A stretch of 64,000 nt of DNA, from positions 33,912,207 to 33,976,206 of the forward strand of contig NC_133770.1 in the NCBI RefSeq assembly GCF_003597395.2, written 5' to 3'. The position numbers were made by a program, and so were the translations under genes. Positions 1-11,025 of this stretch are shown here, piece by piece. Within the stretch, counting starts at the first letter, position 1; each line of letters begins with the position of its first letter. This DNA comes from Chelonoidis abingdonii (taxonomy: Eukaryota > Chordata > Testudines > Testudinidae). The notes beneath the pieces are model-generated. The model saw only the letters and a program-made list of their open reading frames with translations, ran no database searches and had not been told where the DNA came from.

Positions 1-438
1 GAAAGTAAACAAGGAAGTGTTATTTACTCCTTCTCATAACACAAGAAGTAGGGGTCACCAAATGAAATTAATAGGTAGCAGGGTTAAAACAAACAAAAGG
101 AAGTATTTTTTCACACAACCCACAGTCAGTCTGTGGAACTCTTTGCCAGAGCATGTTATGAAGGCCAAGACTATAAGAGGATTCAAAAAAGAACTAGATA
201 AGTTCATGGAGGATAGGTCCATCAATAGCTATTAGCCAGGATGGGCAGGGATGGTGTCCCTAGCTTCTATTTGCCAGAAGCTGGGAATGGGCTACAGCAG
301 ATGGATCACTTGATGATTGCCTGTTCTGTTCTGTTCATTCCCTCTGTGGAATTTGGTATTGTCCACTGTTGGAAGACATGATACTGAGCTAGATGGACCT
401 TTGGTCTGACCTAGTATGGCCACTCTTATGTTCTTATG
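1..438 (+). mobile_element. CR1-type LINE, 3' end (ORF2 C-terminus and 3' UTR), cut by window edge
   Basis: The left edge lies inside the last ~70 codons of a LINE reverse-transcriptase ORF: frame 17-235 reads through [19 protein letters not shown] and ends with a basic/acidic helix (GFKKELDKF). This layout is typical of CR1/L2-clade ORF2 C-termini. A 3' UTR of about 200 bp follows, and the copy ends in the short direct repeat TTCTTATG, the terminal microsatellite form of CR1 elements. The protein upstream lies outside the window. A second copy of the same subfamily is at 7771-8212. The start codon seen in the frame is not a real start. Confidence 0.8.
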
Positions 439-707
439 ACAACTCCTTTGGCGCTAACCGTTAGGCCCTACTATCCTGAGGCCAAGGGCAATCTGGCACT
501 TATTCACAGGGTGCACTCACACCACACTGGATGGGGTAACCGCCTCCCCGTCTCAGCCCCATTTAGATTAGCCTCTTCCCTAGTGCAGATGAGAGCCTCC
601 ATGGCAGGTTAATCTGATGTGCTGATCAACATATGGATGGCTGGGATCCTGCCAGGAGAATTATCACAGCTAATAAGAGTAAAAGTTGCTTTGTGGGAAT
701 TAGGAGT
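439..707. other. Unannotated spacer
   Basis: Mixed-composition DNA between two retroelement ends. I see no open frame, RNA motif or terminal repeat. Confidence 0.5.
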
Positions 708-1690
708 ACTTGTGGCACCTTAGAGACTAACAAATTTATTTGGGCACAAGCTTTTGTTGGATAAAGCCCACTTCATCAGATGCATGGAGTGGAAAATACA
801 GTAGGAAGATATATATAATAAGATGAGGGTTGCCATACCAACTCTAATGAGACATATCAATTAAGGTGAGCTATTATCAGCAGGAGAAAAAAAATGTTTG
901 TAATGATAAACAGAATGGCCCATTTCAAACAGTTGACAAGAAGGTGTGAGTAACGGTAGGGGAAAAATTAGCATGGGGAAATAGTTTTTAGTTTGTGTAA
1001 TGGCCTATCCACTCCCACTCTTTATTCAAGCCTAATTTAATGGTGTCCAGTCTGCAAATTAATTACAGTTCTGCAGTTTCTTGTTGGAGTCTGTTTTTGA
1101 ATTTGTTTTGTTGAAGAATTGCGACCTTTAGGTCTGCAAGTGAGTGTCCAGGGAGGTGGAAGTGTTTTCTGGCTCGTTTTTGAATGTTATAATTCTTGAT
1201 GTCTGATTTGTGTTCATTTATTCTTTTGCATAGAGACTGTCTGTCTGCTTTGGCCAATGTACATGGCAGAGGGGTATTGCTGGCACATGATGGCATATAT
1301 CACATTGGTAAATGTGCAGGTGAACGAGACCTGATGGTGTGGCTGATGTGATTAGGTCCTATGATGGTGTCTCTTAAATAGATATGTGGACAGAGTTGGC
1401 AACGGGCTCTGTTGCAAGGATAGGTTCCTGGGTAAATGTTTCTGTCATGCGGTGTGTGGATGCTGGTGAGTATTTTCTTCAGGTTGGTGGTCTGTCTGTA
1501 AGCAATGACTGGCCTGCTTCCCAAGGTCTGTGAGAGTGAGAGATTGTTTTCCAAGATAGGTGTAGATTGTTGATGATGTGCTGGAGAGGTTTTAGTTGGG
1601 GGCTGAAGGTGACGGCTAGTGGCGTTCTGTTACTTTCTTTGTTGGTCCTGTCCTATAGTAAGTGACTTTTGGGTACTCTTTTGGCTCTTT
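708..1690 (-). mobile_element. Penelope-like element (PLE), 3' third with GIY-YIG endonuclease remnant
   Basis: Read on the minus strand, this is the C-terminal part of a Penelope-like polyprotein followed by its 3' UTR. Frame 1554-1300 contains the Cys-rich linker (PCNRARCQLCPHIYLRD). After a frameshift, the endonuclease core appears as VIYAIMC and MYIGQ (the GIY and YIG positions) at about 1240-1300. Frame 1296-1063 then carries KRINEHKSDIKNYNIQKRAR and the conserved tail LPGHSLADLKVAILQQ. No reverse transcriptase domain remains: the copy is 5'-truncated near 1690. The 3' UTR runs to 708 and ends in the block (TTTGTTAGTCTCTAAGGTGC on the minus strand) that recurs at 17.0-17.4 kb and 43.6 kb. 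It parallels the fuller copy at 47.38-49.15 kb. Dead copy. Confidence 0.85.
1063..1554 (-). pseudogene. PLE GIY-YIG endonuclease remnant (frameshifted)
   Basis: Two minus-strand frames (1554-1300 and 1296-1063) are one broken protein. The first ends at a stop just where the GIY-YIG domain should begin; the domain start is in a second frame and the remainder continues in the third part. In intact PLEs this domain nicks the target for reverse transcription. At least one frameshift separates the Cys-rich linker from the catalytic core, so no function is expected. The assignment rests on co-linearity with the plus-strand copy ending at 48.9 kb. Confidence 0.75.
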
Positions 1691-2789
1691 CCATTACTTT
1701 AGTCTCTTGACATCAGACACACTGAGTGTGTGAAAACACAAACTAGGTGGGTTTGTTCACACTGCAGCGGGCTACCAAGGCAAAAATAAACGACAGAAAT
1801 GAACAAGCTACAGCCATAAAATAAAAAATAAACTGTTCCATTTACAGCAACTTTTCAAAGTCCACCAGACAGATTTCTGGGCCTGTTTGGGGCCTCTTCT
1901 AGCTGATTCAGTGAGCCCAACTTTGGAAAAGACTGTTGACTCAGCCTGCCTTATCCCATGCAGAAGTATGACAGTGCTGCCTTTGGTAACGCCTTAACAT
2001 TAGTTAGTCCCAAACCCTGGCTCCTCTAAAGCCCATATCCATGTGACAAAGGGACAGCTAGTGCGCTGTGGGAAGGGTTTGTTAGCATCACTACTTCCAT
2101 CTGTCACATATTAAATCTTAGAAGCGAGGGTAAGGAGAAGACTATATGCATAAAGGAACTAAAGATCATCTTAGTTCAAGCATCCACTTAGTGTCTTGTT
2201 ATATTCCTCATATTAGGTATTTGTCACATATTTGGCCTTTGGCAGGTTGAGAGTTGCAGTGATAGCCTCCTTCTGAACTGTGAACTAAGCCCAAATCTAA
2301 GGGTTTGGCAGAGCATGTTCCATTGGAGTTAGGGGGAAAAAGCCCTTCCCCGTGTACAGAGTGACAAAAGAGCTGATCTACAGATGCTACTGCAGCCTTA
2401 GCACTGCTGCTTCTGTGTCCTGGGCTGTGTCTGGGGGCGAATGGCTGGTGCACCTGTGCAGGTGCCTGCTCCAAAAGTCCCTCAACATCTACACGATGCT
2501 CATAGGGAGTGGGCTTCCATGTACAGCAGGGCTGCAATGTTCCCACTGGCTCCGGGGCTCTCTGAATCTTGTGGAGCAGCATGGGAGGGATAAGACTTTT
2601 AGAAATTTAGAGATTTTGCTAGTTCACCTTATGTGCATTCGATAGCTAGCCATTGCCATGAATTACCCAGCATGTCACATGGCCACACAGCAGGAGAACA
2701 CTTTCTAAGAAATGTTCTCATTCTGCTTATTTTGGTGGGCTCTAGTTCAAAGGCTTTCACAATGGGCTTTTCTAAATATATGAAGTCAT
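1691..2789. other. Unannotated; no gene seen
   Basis: About 1.1 kb without a recognisable gene or element boundary. A 124-codon open frame on the minus strand (2208-2582) overlaps one of 97 codons on the plus strand (2352-2645). Neither shows domain motifs, a signal peptide or coding-like composition, and I treat both as chance frames. Confidence 0.5.
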
Positions 2790-2935
2790 AAGATTTAGGA
2801 ACACAGGATCTGCCCTACTGGAGCAGACCATTGGCTCATCAAGTCATGTATGCTGCCTTTGGCAGAACCCAATCCTGGATTGCGCAGAGGAAAGTGGAAA
2901 CCCACATAATGCATCTAGCAAAGGTTGTAGATCCA
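2790..2935 (-). mobile_element. CR1 3' UTR fragment, diverged
   Basis: The reverse complement matches the order of segments in the 3' UTR of the 1-438 copy (a 'gccaatggtctgctccagta' block corresponding to the 'gacctttggtctgacctagt' block), with many substitutions. This is an old fragment without coding sequence. A different CR1 subfamily is possible. Confidence 0.45.
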
Positions 2936-3244
2936 AATCCAATTAGCCCCAGTTAAATCCAAACACTCTGTCAGAAGGCCATGTTGACTATTTTAAGTTG
3001 GGACCATTTCAAAACAAAGGTATGGTATTATAGATTCCTTGTTAAAATACAGTTGTGATGAACTGGGGCTATCTCTGTACAACTTATCAATTCTTATGGA
3101 TATTGTGAAGTTGTATTATGAAAACCTGCTGTGTCATCTCTTCCTATATGTATGTGGATCCACCTTTGCTGACAGGCCCTGATACAAACCAGACAAAAAC
3201 TAAAATACTTAAGGGTAACAATGATACTTAAACGTCACAAACAG

Positions 3245-3378
3245 TTATGCTAAAAAAGCAGCTGCATCCTCAGAAAAAACAGTTTAGATGATTCTTTTAA
3301 AGGGAGAGGAGAAGGTAGGAGCAGTGGAAAGTTACCCAAAAGACAGAACAAATGAATACCGGGGCGGGGGGGGGGGGT
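3245..3378 (+). repeat. 133-bp direct duplication, copy 1, with poly-G tract
   Basis: Starts TTATGCTAAAAAAGCAGCTG and ends in a run GGGGC followed by 12 G and a T. The same sequence recurs at 3452-3584 with, by eye, no difference except one fewer G. The period is 207 bp. The G run could form a quadruplex. Confidence 0.9.
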
Positions 3379-3451
3379 GCAAACAGCTGTGCATATCTCT
3401 CTATCAGTGTTATAGAAGGTGAACAATTTATGAGTTTACTCTGCATAAGCT

Positions 3452-3584
3452 TTATGCTAAAAAAGCAGCTGCATCCTCAGAAAAAACAGTTTAGATGATT
3501 CTTTTAAAGGGAGAGGAGAAGGTAGGAGCAGTGGAAAGTTACCCAAAAGACAGAACAAATGAATACCGGGGCGGGGGGGGGGGT
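3452..3584 (+). repeat. 133-bp direct duplication, copy 2
   Basis: Second copy of the unit at 3245-3378, in the same orientation, with an 11-G instead of a 12-G run. A 73-bp unique spacer separates the copies. It is either a very recent local duplication or an assembly error at a poly-G stall point. Confidence 0.9.
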
Positions 3585-4870
3585 TTAAATAGCGAGCCAC
3601 CACACAGGACCAGAGGATGAGAGACAGGGAGAGGAGGCCTGGGTAAGAGAGAGCCAGGTCATAGAAGGTGGGGCTCCAGGAGGAAGAGATCATCCAGCAT
3701 GTAGCACCCTCTTAGGGCAGAAGGTCCCTGCCTGCTTTCCTGAGCCCAGATGGCCCCCAGGATGCTGGACAACCCAAAGTATTCAGACCCCTGCCCAGAG
3801 AATACCATGGAGTGATGAGCAAACTGAGGCAGGGCCATGCATTTAGTGTTTATTGTTTTGTATGACTAGTTTGCTTCTATGCTTTATATGATTAAGTTTA
3901 AAGAGCATAAAACGGTTAGTTTGTGCAAAGTGTATTTGTGCCAACTGTTTCACAAAAAACTATGTGCCCCTGAGAGAGTTCGACTGTAAATTAGAAGCAT
4001 CAGACCTGTGGGGTGGAGTTCTGGGGAAGGGGTGTATTTGAGTAACTGAGGTGTCATAGGGGGTCAGTATTAGTCCTGGGGCCCAAGAACTAGACGGGGC
4101 AGCACACTGAGAGTTGGTGCCCAGGAAACATGCCAGAGAGGCCAGAAAAGGAACCAGTGCCACTGCCACAGCCTGCTGAGGCTCTAGAAGCTTAACATAG
4201 CCCAGAGACTCCGGAGCCCACAGGGTTGGATTCCTCTCACAGCAGTCCCTGGAGGGGGTCTGGAGGAGTGCTAGCTAGGATCTGTGACAATAATGTAGAG
4301 CAAATAGATGCATATGAGAAGGGTTTTCAAAAAGTCATTTAGGCCTAAATTTTTCAGGAGGCCACTGATCTGGAATATCGCAAGCTGAGGACCTAAAAAA
4401 TTATGTACTCCAGTGACCACTTGTGAAAGCTTAAACCTTTAGCACCTTAGGACTTGGGAAAAGACAGTTTGAATGACCTCATTAAGGAATTGCCCATCAT
4501 GCTTCTTCATTGTGGCACCTTGGGAAGTAAGAGGTGTGGCCCTGCAGCCACTCTCCATGGTGCAGAAAGGTCACATTTTCAACAACAAATGTATTGAATA
4601 AGAACAGAGTGACTGAAGCTAAACCAAGATCCTGTCTGTCTGTATAGACACTACATATCACATGGCAATTCTTAGATGCGTATGGATTTGTTCTGATGCT
4701 CTTCCAACACTCATCTTATTGAGAAGCGTGCTGGGTTGTCCAGCTCAGTCCCAGAGGTGGCAGCATTTTATTACACAGATCACATTCCAAGGGCTCAATT
4801 CTGCAGGTCTTACTGAAGCAAAACTCCCACAGATGTCAATGTAATTTGTATTAAAAAGTTACTGCTGTGG
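3585..4870. other. Unannotated; purine-rich blocks, no gene
   Basis: Contains G/A-rich sequence (3595-3840 and 3990-4270) that looks like degraded retroelement or LTR sequence, but I could place no TG...CA ends or target duplications. Open frames of 60-78 codons on the minus strand here have no motifs. Confidence 0.45.
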
Positions 4871-5030
4871 TCTGGTAGCTGCCAGACACCAAATACCCTT
4901 CGCTTAATTGACAGTTCTGGAAATCTATTGCCTCAACCAGTGTGTGCTGGCAATACACATTCTGGCACTTCTTGAAAATGTAGTGCTATTTGCACTGGTG
5001 CATCTGACCCCAAATATTTTCACATCTAGA
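4871..5030 (+). repeat. Left arm of a ~160-bp inverted repeat pair
   Basis: Begins TCTGGTAGCTGCCAGACACC and ends near CCCCAAATATTTTCACATCT. The same sequence order is found in inverse orientation at 5981-6154. Shared blocks include GCTGCCAGACACCAAAT, TTGACAG..CTGGAAATC.ATTGCCTC, CAGTGTGT, TTCTGGCACT.CTTGAAAATG and CCCCAAATATTTT. Identity looks like roughly 70% with small gaps. Confidence 0.75.
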
Positions 5031-5111
5031 GGATCAATGGGAGTTCTGACTGATTGAAGGCAGCAGAACTGGGCACAAAGGGCCAAATCCTTCAGTACTT
5101 ATTCAATTTTT

Positions 5112-5180
5112 AGTCAGTCTTTGCACAGGCAAAACTCCTATTGCATTTCAATAGGAGTTTTGCCTGAGTAAGGACTGATT
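5112..5180. repeat. Long palindromic hairpin (amniote-type short palindromic repeat)
   Basis: GGCAAAACTCCTATTG, loop CATTT, then its exact complement: a perfect 16-bp stem at 5128-5164. The arms continue outward with few mismatches to AGTCAGTC (5112) and GACTGATT (5180). The central theme (a purine-rich GGGAGTTTTGCC arm around CAAT..ATTG) recurs in weaker form elsewhere in the window. It lies between the inverted arms at 4871 and 6154. Likely a MITE-like repeat; a hairpin RNA is possible but unsupported. Confidence 0.7.
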
Positions 5181-5261
5181 AATAACAAAGAAGGGACTCT
5201 GTGATTTGACTTATTAACATAAATGTATTTCCTGAGTAAAGACCTCAGTATTTGCCCTACA

Positions 5262-5335
5262 GCTTGTAATGCTCTTGGGATCTTATGGTATGAAAGTCAC
5301 TACATAAATGTAAACTATTATCACTTACTATTACT
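5262..5335 (+). mobile_element. MIR-like SINE 3' fragment, old
   Basis: A short stretch ending in ACTACATAAATGTAAACTATTATCAC-type sequence, resembling the 3' tail of MIR/CORE-SINEs. Too short and diverged for a firm call. Confidence 0.35.
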
Positions 5336-5980
5336 AACACACTAAAACCCAAAGTAATATTTCCCCCCAAAGCTTTAACTATAACAATATTGTCCCAGTA
5401 GCTCAATCACCAGAATCGTGGGGATCATTCATGAAAGAGTGACTGATGGTTTCTGTCATAACTGAATCCTGACCTTTCCTGATGAGAGTTTTCTGGAAAC
5501 TCTCATCAGCAACTGTCAGTCTTTCAGAGGCCTTCCTACAGCTTCCTGGCTAGACTGGCCTGCATATACAGTGACCATGGCAACACATACCTTTAAGGGC
5601 ACTCACAGACTAAGAACAGAACATTATATATTTTTTTCAGTTCCATTATTGTTTTTATAAAGTGCTTATATTTAATATACATCAAAGGTATTTATGGCTT
5701 CACCTCTTCAGAGCTGGAAAATTGAGCTGGGCACACGGCACAGACAATGGCGAACCTGAATGATGATCTATTGTACATTTCCAGTGCTGAAGTTATTTTC
5801 ATTCAGTGATACACTATGGGTGGCCCCTTTGTTCTACTCCATCATTTTGATACATGTGCCAAATCCCTATGTCTGACACATTTGAAGAGATAACTTGCAT
5901 GATCCTATGCTTGCTTTTGACTATTTTTCTTTAAAAATGCAGTAACTCTTTACAGAACAAGCAGAACTCAATGTTTTTTT

Positions 5981-6154
5981 TCTGGATTTCAAAATATTTG
6001 GGGTTAGATTTGCTAATGATTTGCAGTGGAACAACATTTTCAAGGAGTGCCAGAACACTTTTCACCAAGTACACACTGAGAGGGGCGAGGCAATCGATTT
6101 CCAGTCCTGTCAATTATACTAACTGACTGCATTTGGTGTCTGGCAGCCACCAGA
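5981..6154 (-). repeat. Right arm of the inverted repeat pair
   Basis: The reverse complement reads TCTGGTGGCTGCCAGACACC and continues through the same blocks as 4871-5030. The outermost bases of both arms align, so the pair could be the terminal inverted repeats of one ~1.28-kb DNA element, or two oppositely inserted copies of one short repeat. The 60-codon minus-strand frame here (5931-6113) is a by-product. Confidence 0.75.
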
Positions 6155-6538
6155 ACTCGGATGGCTGAACAGATTTATTTATAAAAACTTTACAAACAAT
6201 AAAACAGCAATTCAAGAAAATAAATAACATTGTTATGAATAAACTGTTTCATAGGCTGGCTGGAGCACAGAACACGTCCACTCCGTGCAGTAATCACAGC
6301 TCATATTTAGAACCAGAATATATTTACGGCCCAAGTCTGCCTGCCCTGGCCAGCTGCACTGGAGGAATAGAGTGTCACATAAGACATCAGCGCAGGGGAA
6401 ACCCCAGTTTGCTTTCAGGGAGCTAGGCAGGGCAAGGGATGCTGCTGGAAACACTAGCAGCTCATGTGTGTCAGCAGAACTGTACTGGGCAGGAGTGTTG
6501 GCTAATTTTTTAACTCCCTCATCCAGCATCAGCAGAGA

Positions 6539-6911
6539 CATAGGCGCCGACTCTGTGGGTTGGAGCACCCATGGGGAAAAAATGGTGGGTGCTGAGCACC
6601 CACTGGCAGCCCCCTCTCCCTCCCCCATTGCCTCCCACACACAAGTAGGCCCCACTGATCAACACCTCCCCCTGCTTCTCTGTGCCTCCAGCCCACCAGG
6701 ATCAGCTGTTTTGTAGCATGCAGGAGTTTCTGGGGGAAGGGAGAGGAGTGAGGATGCAACATGCTTGGAGGAGGGGGCGGAATGGGATGGGAACAGGCAG
6801 GGCAGGGTTGGGGCTGCAACAGGCAGGATGCGGACTTGGGGGAAGGGGTGGAGTGGGGGCAGGGCCGGGGTTCGAGCACTCCCCCTACACTTTGGAAAGT
6901 TGATACTTGTG
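6539..6911. mobile_element. Non-autonomous hAT-type element, 8-bp TSD AGCAGAGA
   Basis: Bounded by perfect 8-bp direct repeats AGCAGAGA (6531-6538 and 6912-6919). The left end starts CATAGGCGCCGACT; the right end, complemented, is CACAAGTATCAACT, a decayed inverted repeat. The interior is G-rich and noncoding; the overlapping open frames on both strands (6372-6922) are composition artefacts. The 8-bp duplication is the mark of the hAT superfamily. The right terminus has lost CpGs, as expected for an old methylated copy. Confidence 0.8.
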
Positions 6912-6919
6912 AGCAGAGA

Positions 6920-7770
6920 CATTTGTTCTAATTCTCCTCTTGCATTGGTTTTACACCAGTCTAACTCCTGATTTTAGCAGAATGACTTTTGATTTATACT
7001 GGTTTAAGCGAGATCAGAATCCAGTCCTACTTGCCTTCTAAACGCTTCAAGGCAATGACTCTTGCTTGGGTAATATGCCTCTCCCCTTCCCAGGACACTG
7101 CAATGGATCGGTGGTTTTGCCTCCTAACTGTCTGCCAATGACATTTATTTATTGTAAATATTTTTAGTATGACATTGGGTACAACAGTAAATGTCAACGG
7201 CACCAAATATAAGTACTGGGAAATAACCTATTTCAACAATACATGTCTTGGCTGTGTCTTGAGTTTTATTTTCTAGAAGTGCCTTGGTATTTATCTTGTA
7301 GCATGAGACTATTATCCACTCACAATGTTCTGTTTCATTCACCTTATCTCTTAAGTACAACCCTTTATTTATAGAAGGAATCTTTGTGGTTTGTCTGGAC
7401 TCTAGAGATTTTCTTTAAAGAGAAAGCACTGTGTTTCATATCTGAAGGGTATTTACTCAACTTACTGCACAGCTGGCTTTCGCTGGTCAACTCCTATTAA
7501 AGCTAATGAGAGTTATGCATCTAAAAAGCTTTATGTAGCAAGCTGAGATTTTACATATGCCCCTTCTTCATTTTCAAACTAAATTGATTCATAATATTGA
7601 AAACACAGAGAAGAGAAGGGGGGCTCTTTAATGATTTTGCTTGAAGAAATACAACCCTGTTATTCTTGATTGCTTAATGATCATGCTTTTCCTGAAGCGA
7701 GTCCCAGACACATTTTAATAGGAGTTTTAAATGTCTTAATACCCATCTGAACAAATATACTATAAGATCA
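6920..7770. other. Unannotated AT-rich spacer
   Basis: No gene. 6943-7025 holds a 'ttttacaccagtctaactcctgattt' type motif that recurs as degenerate copies at 9100, 12240, 33720 and 60470, part of a dispersed short palindromic repeat class. Confidence 0.45.
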
Positions 7771-8212
7771 GGAATGGTGTGGCAAAAATGAATAGAGAAG
7801 TGTTACTTAATCTTTCACACAGTACAAAACCCAGGGGCCACCTGATGAAATTAATAAGCAGCCGGTTTAATACAAACAAGAGGAAGTACTTTTTCACACA
7901 GTGCACAGCTAATCTGTGGAACTCATTGCCATGGGATGTTGTGATGTCAAACAGCATAATGGATTAAAAAAAGAACTGGATAAGTTCATGGAGATAGGTT
8001 CCTCAAGGACTATTAGCTAAAATGGTCAGGGATGCAACTCCATGCTGGGGGAGATCATAACTCTGACTACCAGAAGCTGGGAGTGGAAGATGGGTGGCTC
8101 ACTCCATAATTGCCCTGTTCTTTATTCTCCCTCTGCATCTGTGGCATGGGCTACTCTCAGAGATAGGCTACTGGGCAACATGGATCAGTATGATCCAGTG
8201 GGGCAGTTCTTA
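7771..8212 (+). mobile_element. CR1-type LINE, 3' end, second copy of the 1-438 subfamily
   Basis: Aligned block for block with 1-438. The frame 7779-7967 contains KYFFTQCTANLWNSLPWDV, the same ORF2 C-terminus, then stops early; the 3' UTR carries the same 'accagaagctgggagtgg' segment. It ends at a degraded TTCTTAT terminus near 8212. 5'-truncated and inactive. Confidence 0.75.
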
Positions 8213-8383
8213 TTTTTTTTATGGTGGACTTTCCTGGTGCCTGGATTTCCTACTACTGGGTAAGTTAGAAATGCTAATAAGTTAGATATGAGTGTTTTGA
8301 GTTTGTTTCCGATCTGCTAAGAAGAAAAGTTGCTGTTTATAAACTTTTGTTTCATGTTTGTGAGGGAGTTTAGTTCTTCTGGG

Positions 8384-8455
8384 ATATGCTTGGCAGGGAG
8401 TTAGACTAGATGACCCACGTGGTCCCTTCTAACCCTATGGTTCTATGATTCTACG
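8384..8455 (+). mobile_element. CR1 3' terminus (short)
   Basis: GGGAGTTAGACTAGATGACC ... followed by the terminal TTCTATGATTCTA microsatellite: the 3' end signature of CR1, plus strand. A different subfamily from 1-438. Confidence 0.75.
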
Positions 8456-10801
8456 CTGGAATGGCAGCCCTGGAGACTCAAGGCCTCCATGTATCCACAG
8501 AACAGGGACAGCATACTAGGCAGCCATTCAGGCTTCCCCGTGTGCCGCCACAGTAGAGCTCCCTTTTTCAGTTGCCAAATGGGGAGAGCAGAAAAAGGGG
8601 AGAAAAACCTGAAAACTGAAACATCCTCGTTTGTTCATCAAAGACAGTGAATATTTTTGAGAACTTTTTTCCCCAAAAAATATATTTATCATTTTTTGCT
8701 GAGCTCTGAACTTCACTTGCAGCATATCCCCAGCCTCATTAGAAAGGGCTTCTTGAACACAGAAATATGAGGCTTTCAAATTTTGGTATCATTTTGTGAA
8801 AATGGTCTAAATTCAGAGATGGGAGAACTTTGAATTTTTGTGGGGTCATTTTCTCAAAACTAGCTCTGGAGTGGCTGGTTGCAACTGCTGGCATTGTGGC
8901 AGATGAGAGAAGTCCGCCTTGGTGTGGGCATACTGTACATTAAAGTAGCAGGCCTGGTTCATCTTGCACCCAGTTATTAGCGCTTCTGGGCTGCTTCCAG
9001 TACTCATGATAAGCTTAGTGGGACTCCTGCCTTCTTTCTGGACATTTGTGCCCCATTTTCTGCTCCACTCCCCCTTTAGGCTTCATCTCCTCTCACTTAC
9101 ATTTGCATAAATTAAGGGTAACCCCACTGAAGTTTGTGCTACACAGCTGTAAAATCAGGGCTAATGAAAGGAGACTTAAGCTGGAATTTGCGTATACTTT
9201 TCACTCATTTTGCACAGCCACAGGATCCCAACTCACTATGTTATGCTATGTGTATATGCCTTTTCTAACTGATGTACCCAACTCCTCATTTACACCACCA
9301 CTGAATTTTGCCTCCAGCGCTAACGAGAACAGCTTTCAGATATATGTTTCTACCAACACCTGTAAGTATTAAAAATCTTTCTTGGATACTCAGGGGAAAA
9401 GTCATCACAGTAAATGTCCTTAATAAGGAATTCAGGCCATTTCTGGTTGGTTTTAATGATGACAGCCTTTCAGATCTGGTGAAGGGGCTAATAGCTCTGT
9501 CCTGTTGCGATGTTAAAGGTCCCTTTGTTTAAGAACCCATAGCCTGATCGGAGATTGTCTGTAGTTCACCTTTAGGATATAGAAAAGTGCTGAGACATGG
9601 CAGGATCTGATGCTGGCAGCCCCGCAGATGGAGCTACAGCATAGTATGTTGTCAGCATTGCTGTTCCTGCTCAAGCCTGCTTACTCCAGCTATGATGCTA
9701 TCAGCATTCTTTGTTGGAGTCTGTCTGAGTGATGGATGATTAATGAAGTAGGGCTACAACTATCTGTGAGAAAGAAGTATTGCTCATTTCACTCATGTCA
9801 CAGTCCTAATTGGGACTGTCTGACAGAATCTGTACTGTGCCATGTATGGACACCAGGCATACAGACAGCCTGATTCCAAGATTGTTGTGATTTTCCCTAA
9901 TCTCCTCTTACAACACCCCTCCATGGGGGAGCGGGGGCCGGGGGAAGAACAAACAGAAACCTCTGATTGCGGGGGTGGGGGGGACATTAAAACCCTCACA
10001 AAGGTTTTATGAAGTACTATGTGATTCATTTCATAAGCATTTTCTCCAAGCATAGAAAGGTTAACACACTGTCCAAAGGGAAAAGCTTGCCACTGTGTAA
10101 CTAAAACCCAATAACAGAGACCCCGCCATTCTACTAACTAGTAAGACCTATTGCTCTCTGTGACTGTATCTGCCCTTTGAGAGGCATCAAGACATTTTCC
10201 GACTTATGAGCTTTTTCAGCATCTAGCTTAATATGATCAAATCAGCCCAACAGCACTAAATACAACTGACCATTTTGAATTCACTCATCCTGTCTTTTGT
10301 GATTTTCCTGCCAAATTTTTCTTCTGTGGTAACCAGTTATTGTCTGGTTCAAATTACACATTCAAGAGATTGGGGGCCTGATTTTACACCCACTTTGCAC
10401 AGGTAGAAATATCTACTCAAGTTGCAAGGCCGTGGACAATGAGGTCTTAAATATATAATTTTGGAATCTGCACCTTTTTAACCTTGATGTTACTTAAATC
10501 TATCTGCCTTCTGTGACATGCTACTGGAGTTGGGATCTCTCAAAAATGTATAGTACCTGGATGTACTCTTCCACCTCACCTGTGAAGAGAAGCAGTAGAG
10601 AACACATTCTAGGGAGAGATATCTCTAGGAGGCTTCTTCTGACAGATAATTCTCATAAAAATGCTTGACAAACTGTATATTGTGAAATGCATTCTGGTCT
10701 GAAGTGATCCTATGTTAAATCAAGCTCAAAAAGACACTAGAAAGATGTCAAGAATTCCCTTCGGTGTTTGAGCTGCCCATTCTGAATTGACTGAACCAGT
10801 G
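8456..10801. other. Unannotated; low-complexity patches, no gene
   Basis: 8560-8830 is T/A-rich; a G-rich tract (GCGGGGGTGGGGGGG) lies near 9968-9983. The 108-codon plus-strand frame at 9046-9372 has no motif. No splice-bounded exon could be argued for. Confidence 0.45.
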
Positions 10802-11025
10802 GGTATATATCTACATGGCATCTAGGAGCAAGCCTGGGTCCACAGGCTTGTGCTGGTGAGGCTCACACTGGCCTGCTGAAAATAACTGTTTAGATTTTGC
10901 TTTGTCATTGCAGCTCAGGCTGGAGCTCAGGTTCTCAAACCAGGGATAGGGGATGGGCTTGAGCACAAATCTCTGGACCTGGGCAGGGAGGCTCACTCCT
11001 CGATGCAGTGTAGACATACGCAATG
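10802..11025. mobile_element. MITE with ~34-bp terminal inverted repeats
   Basis: Left end GGTATATATCTACATGGCAT then CTAGGAGCAAGCCT; the complemented right end is TGCGTATGTCTACACTGCAT then CGAGGAGTGAGCCT, so about 24 of 34 positions match. The noncoding interior contains a second inner inverted pair around 'agctcaggctggagctcagg'. The TSD could not be settled. The 121-codon minus-strand frame over it is chance. Confidence 0.65.

Noticed and set aside
6233..6922. Overlapping frames of 63-140 codons on both strands
   Set aside because: They coincide with the G-rich hAT element at 6539-6911 and its flanks; stop codons are rare simply because of composition.
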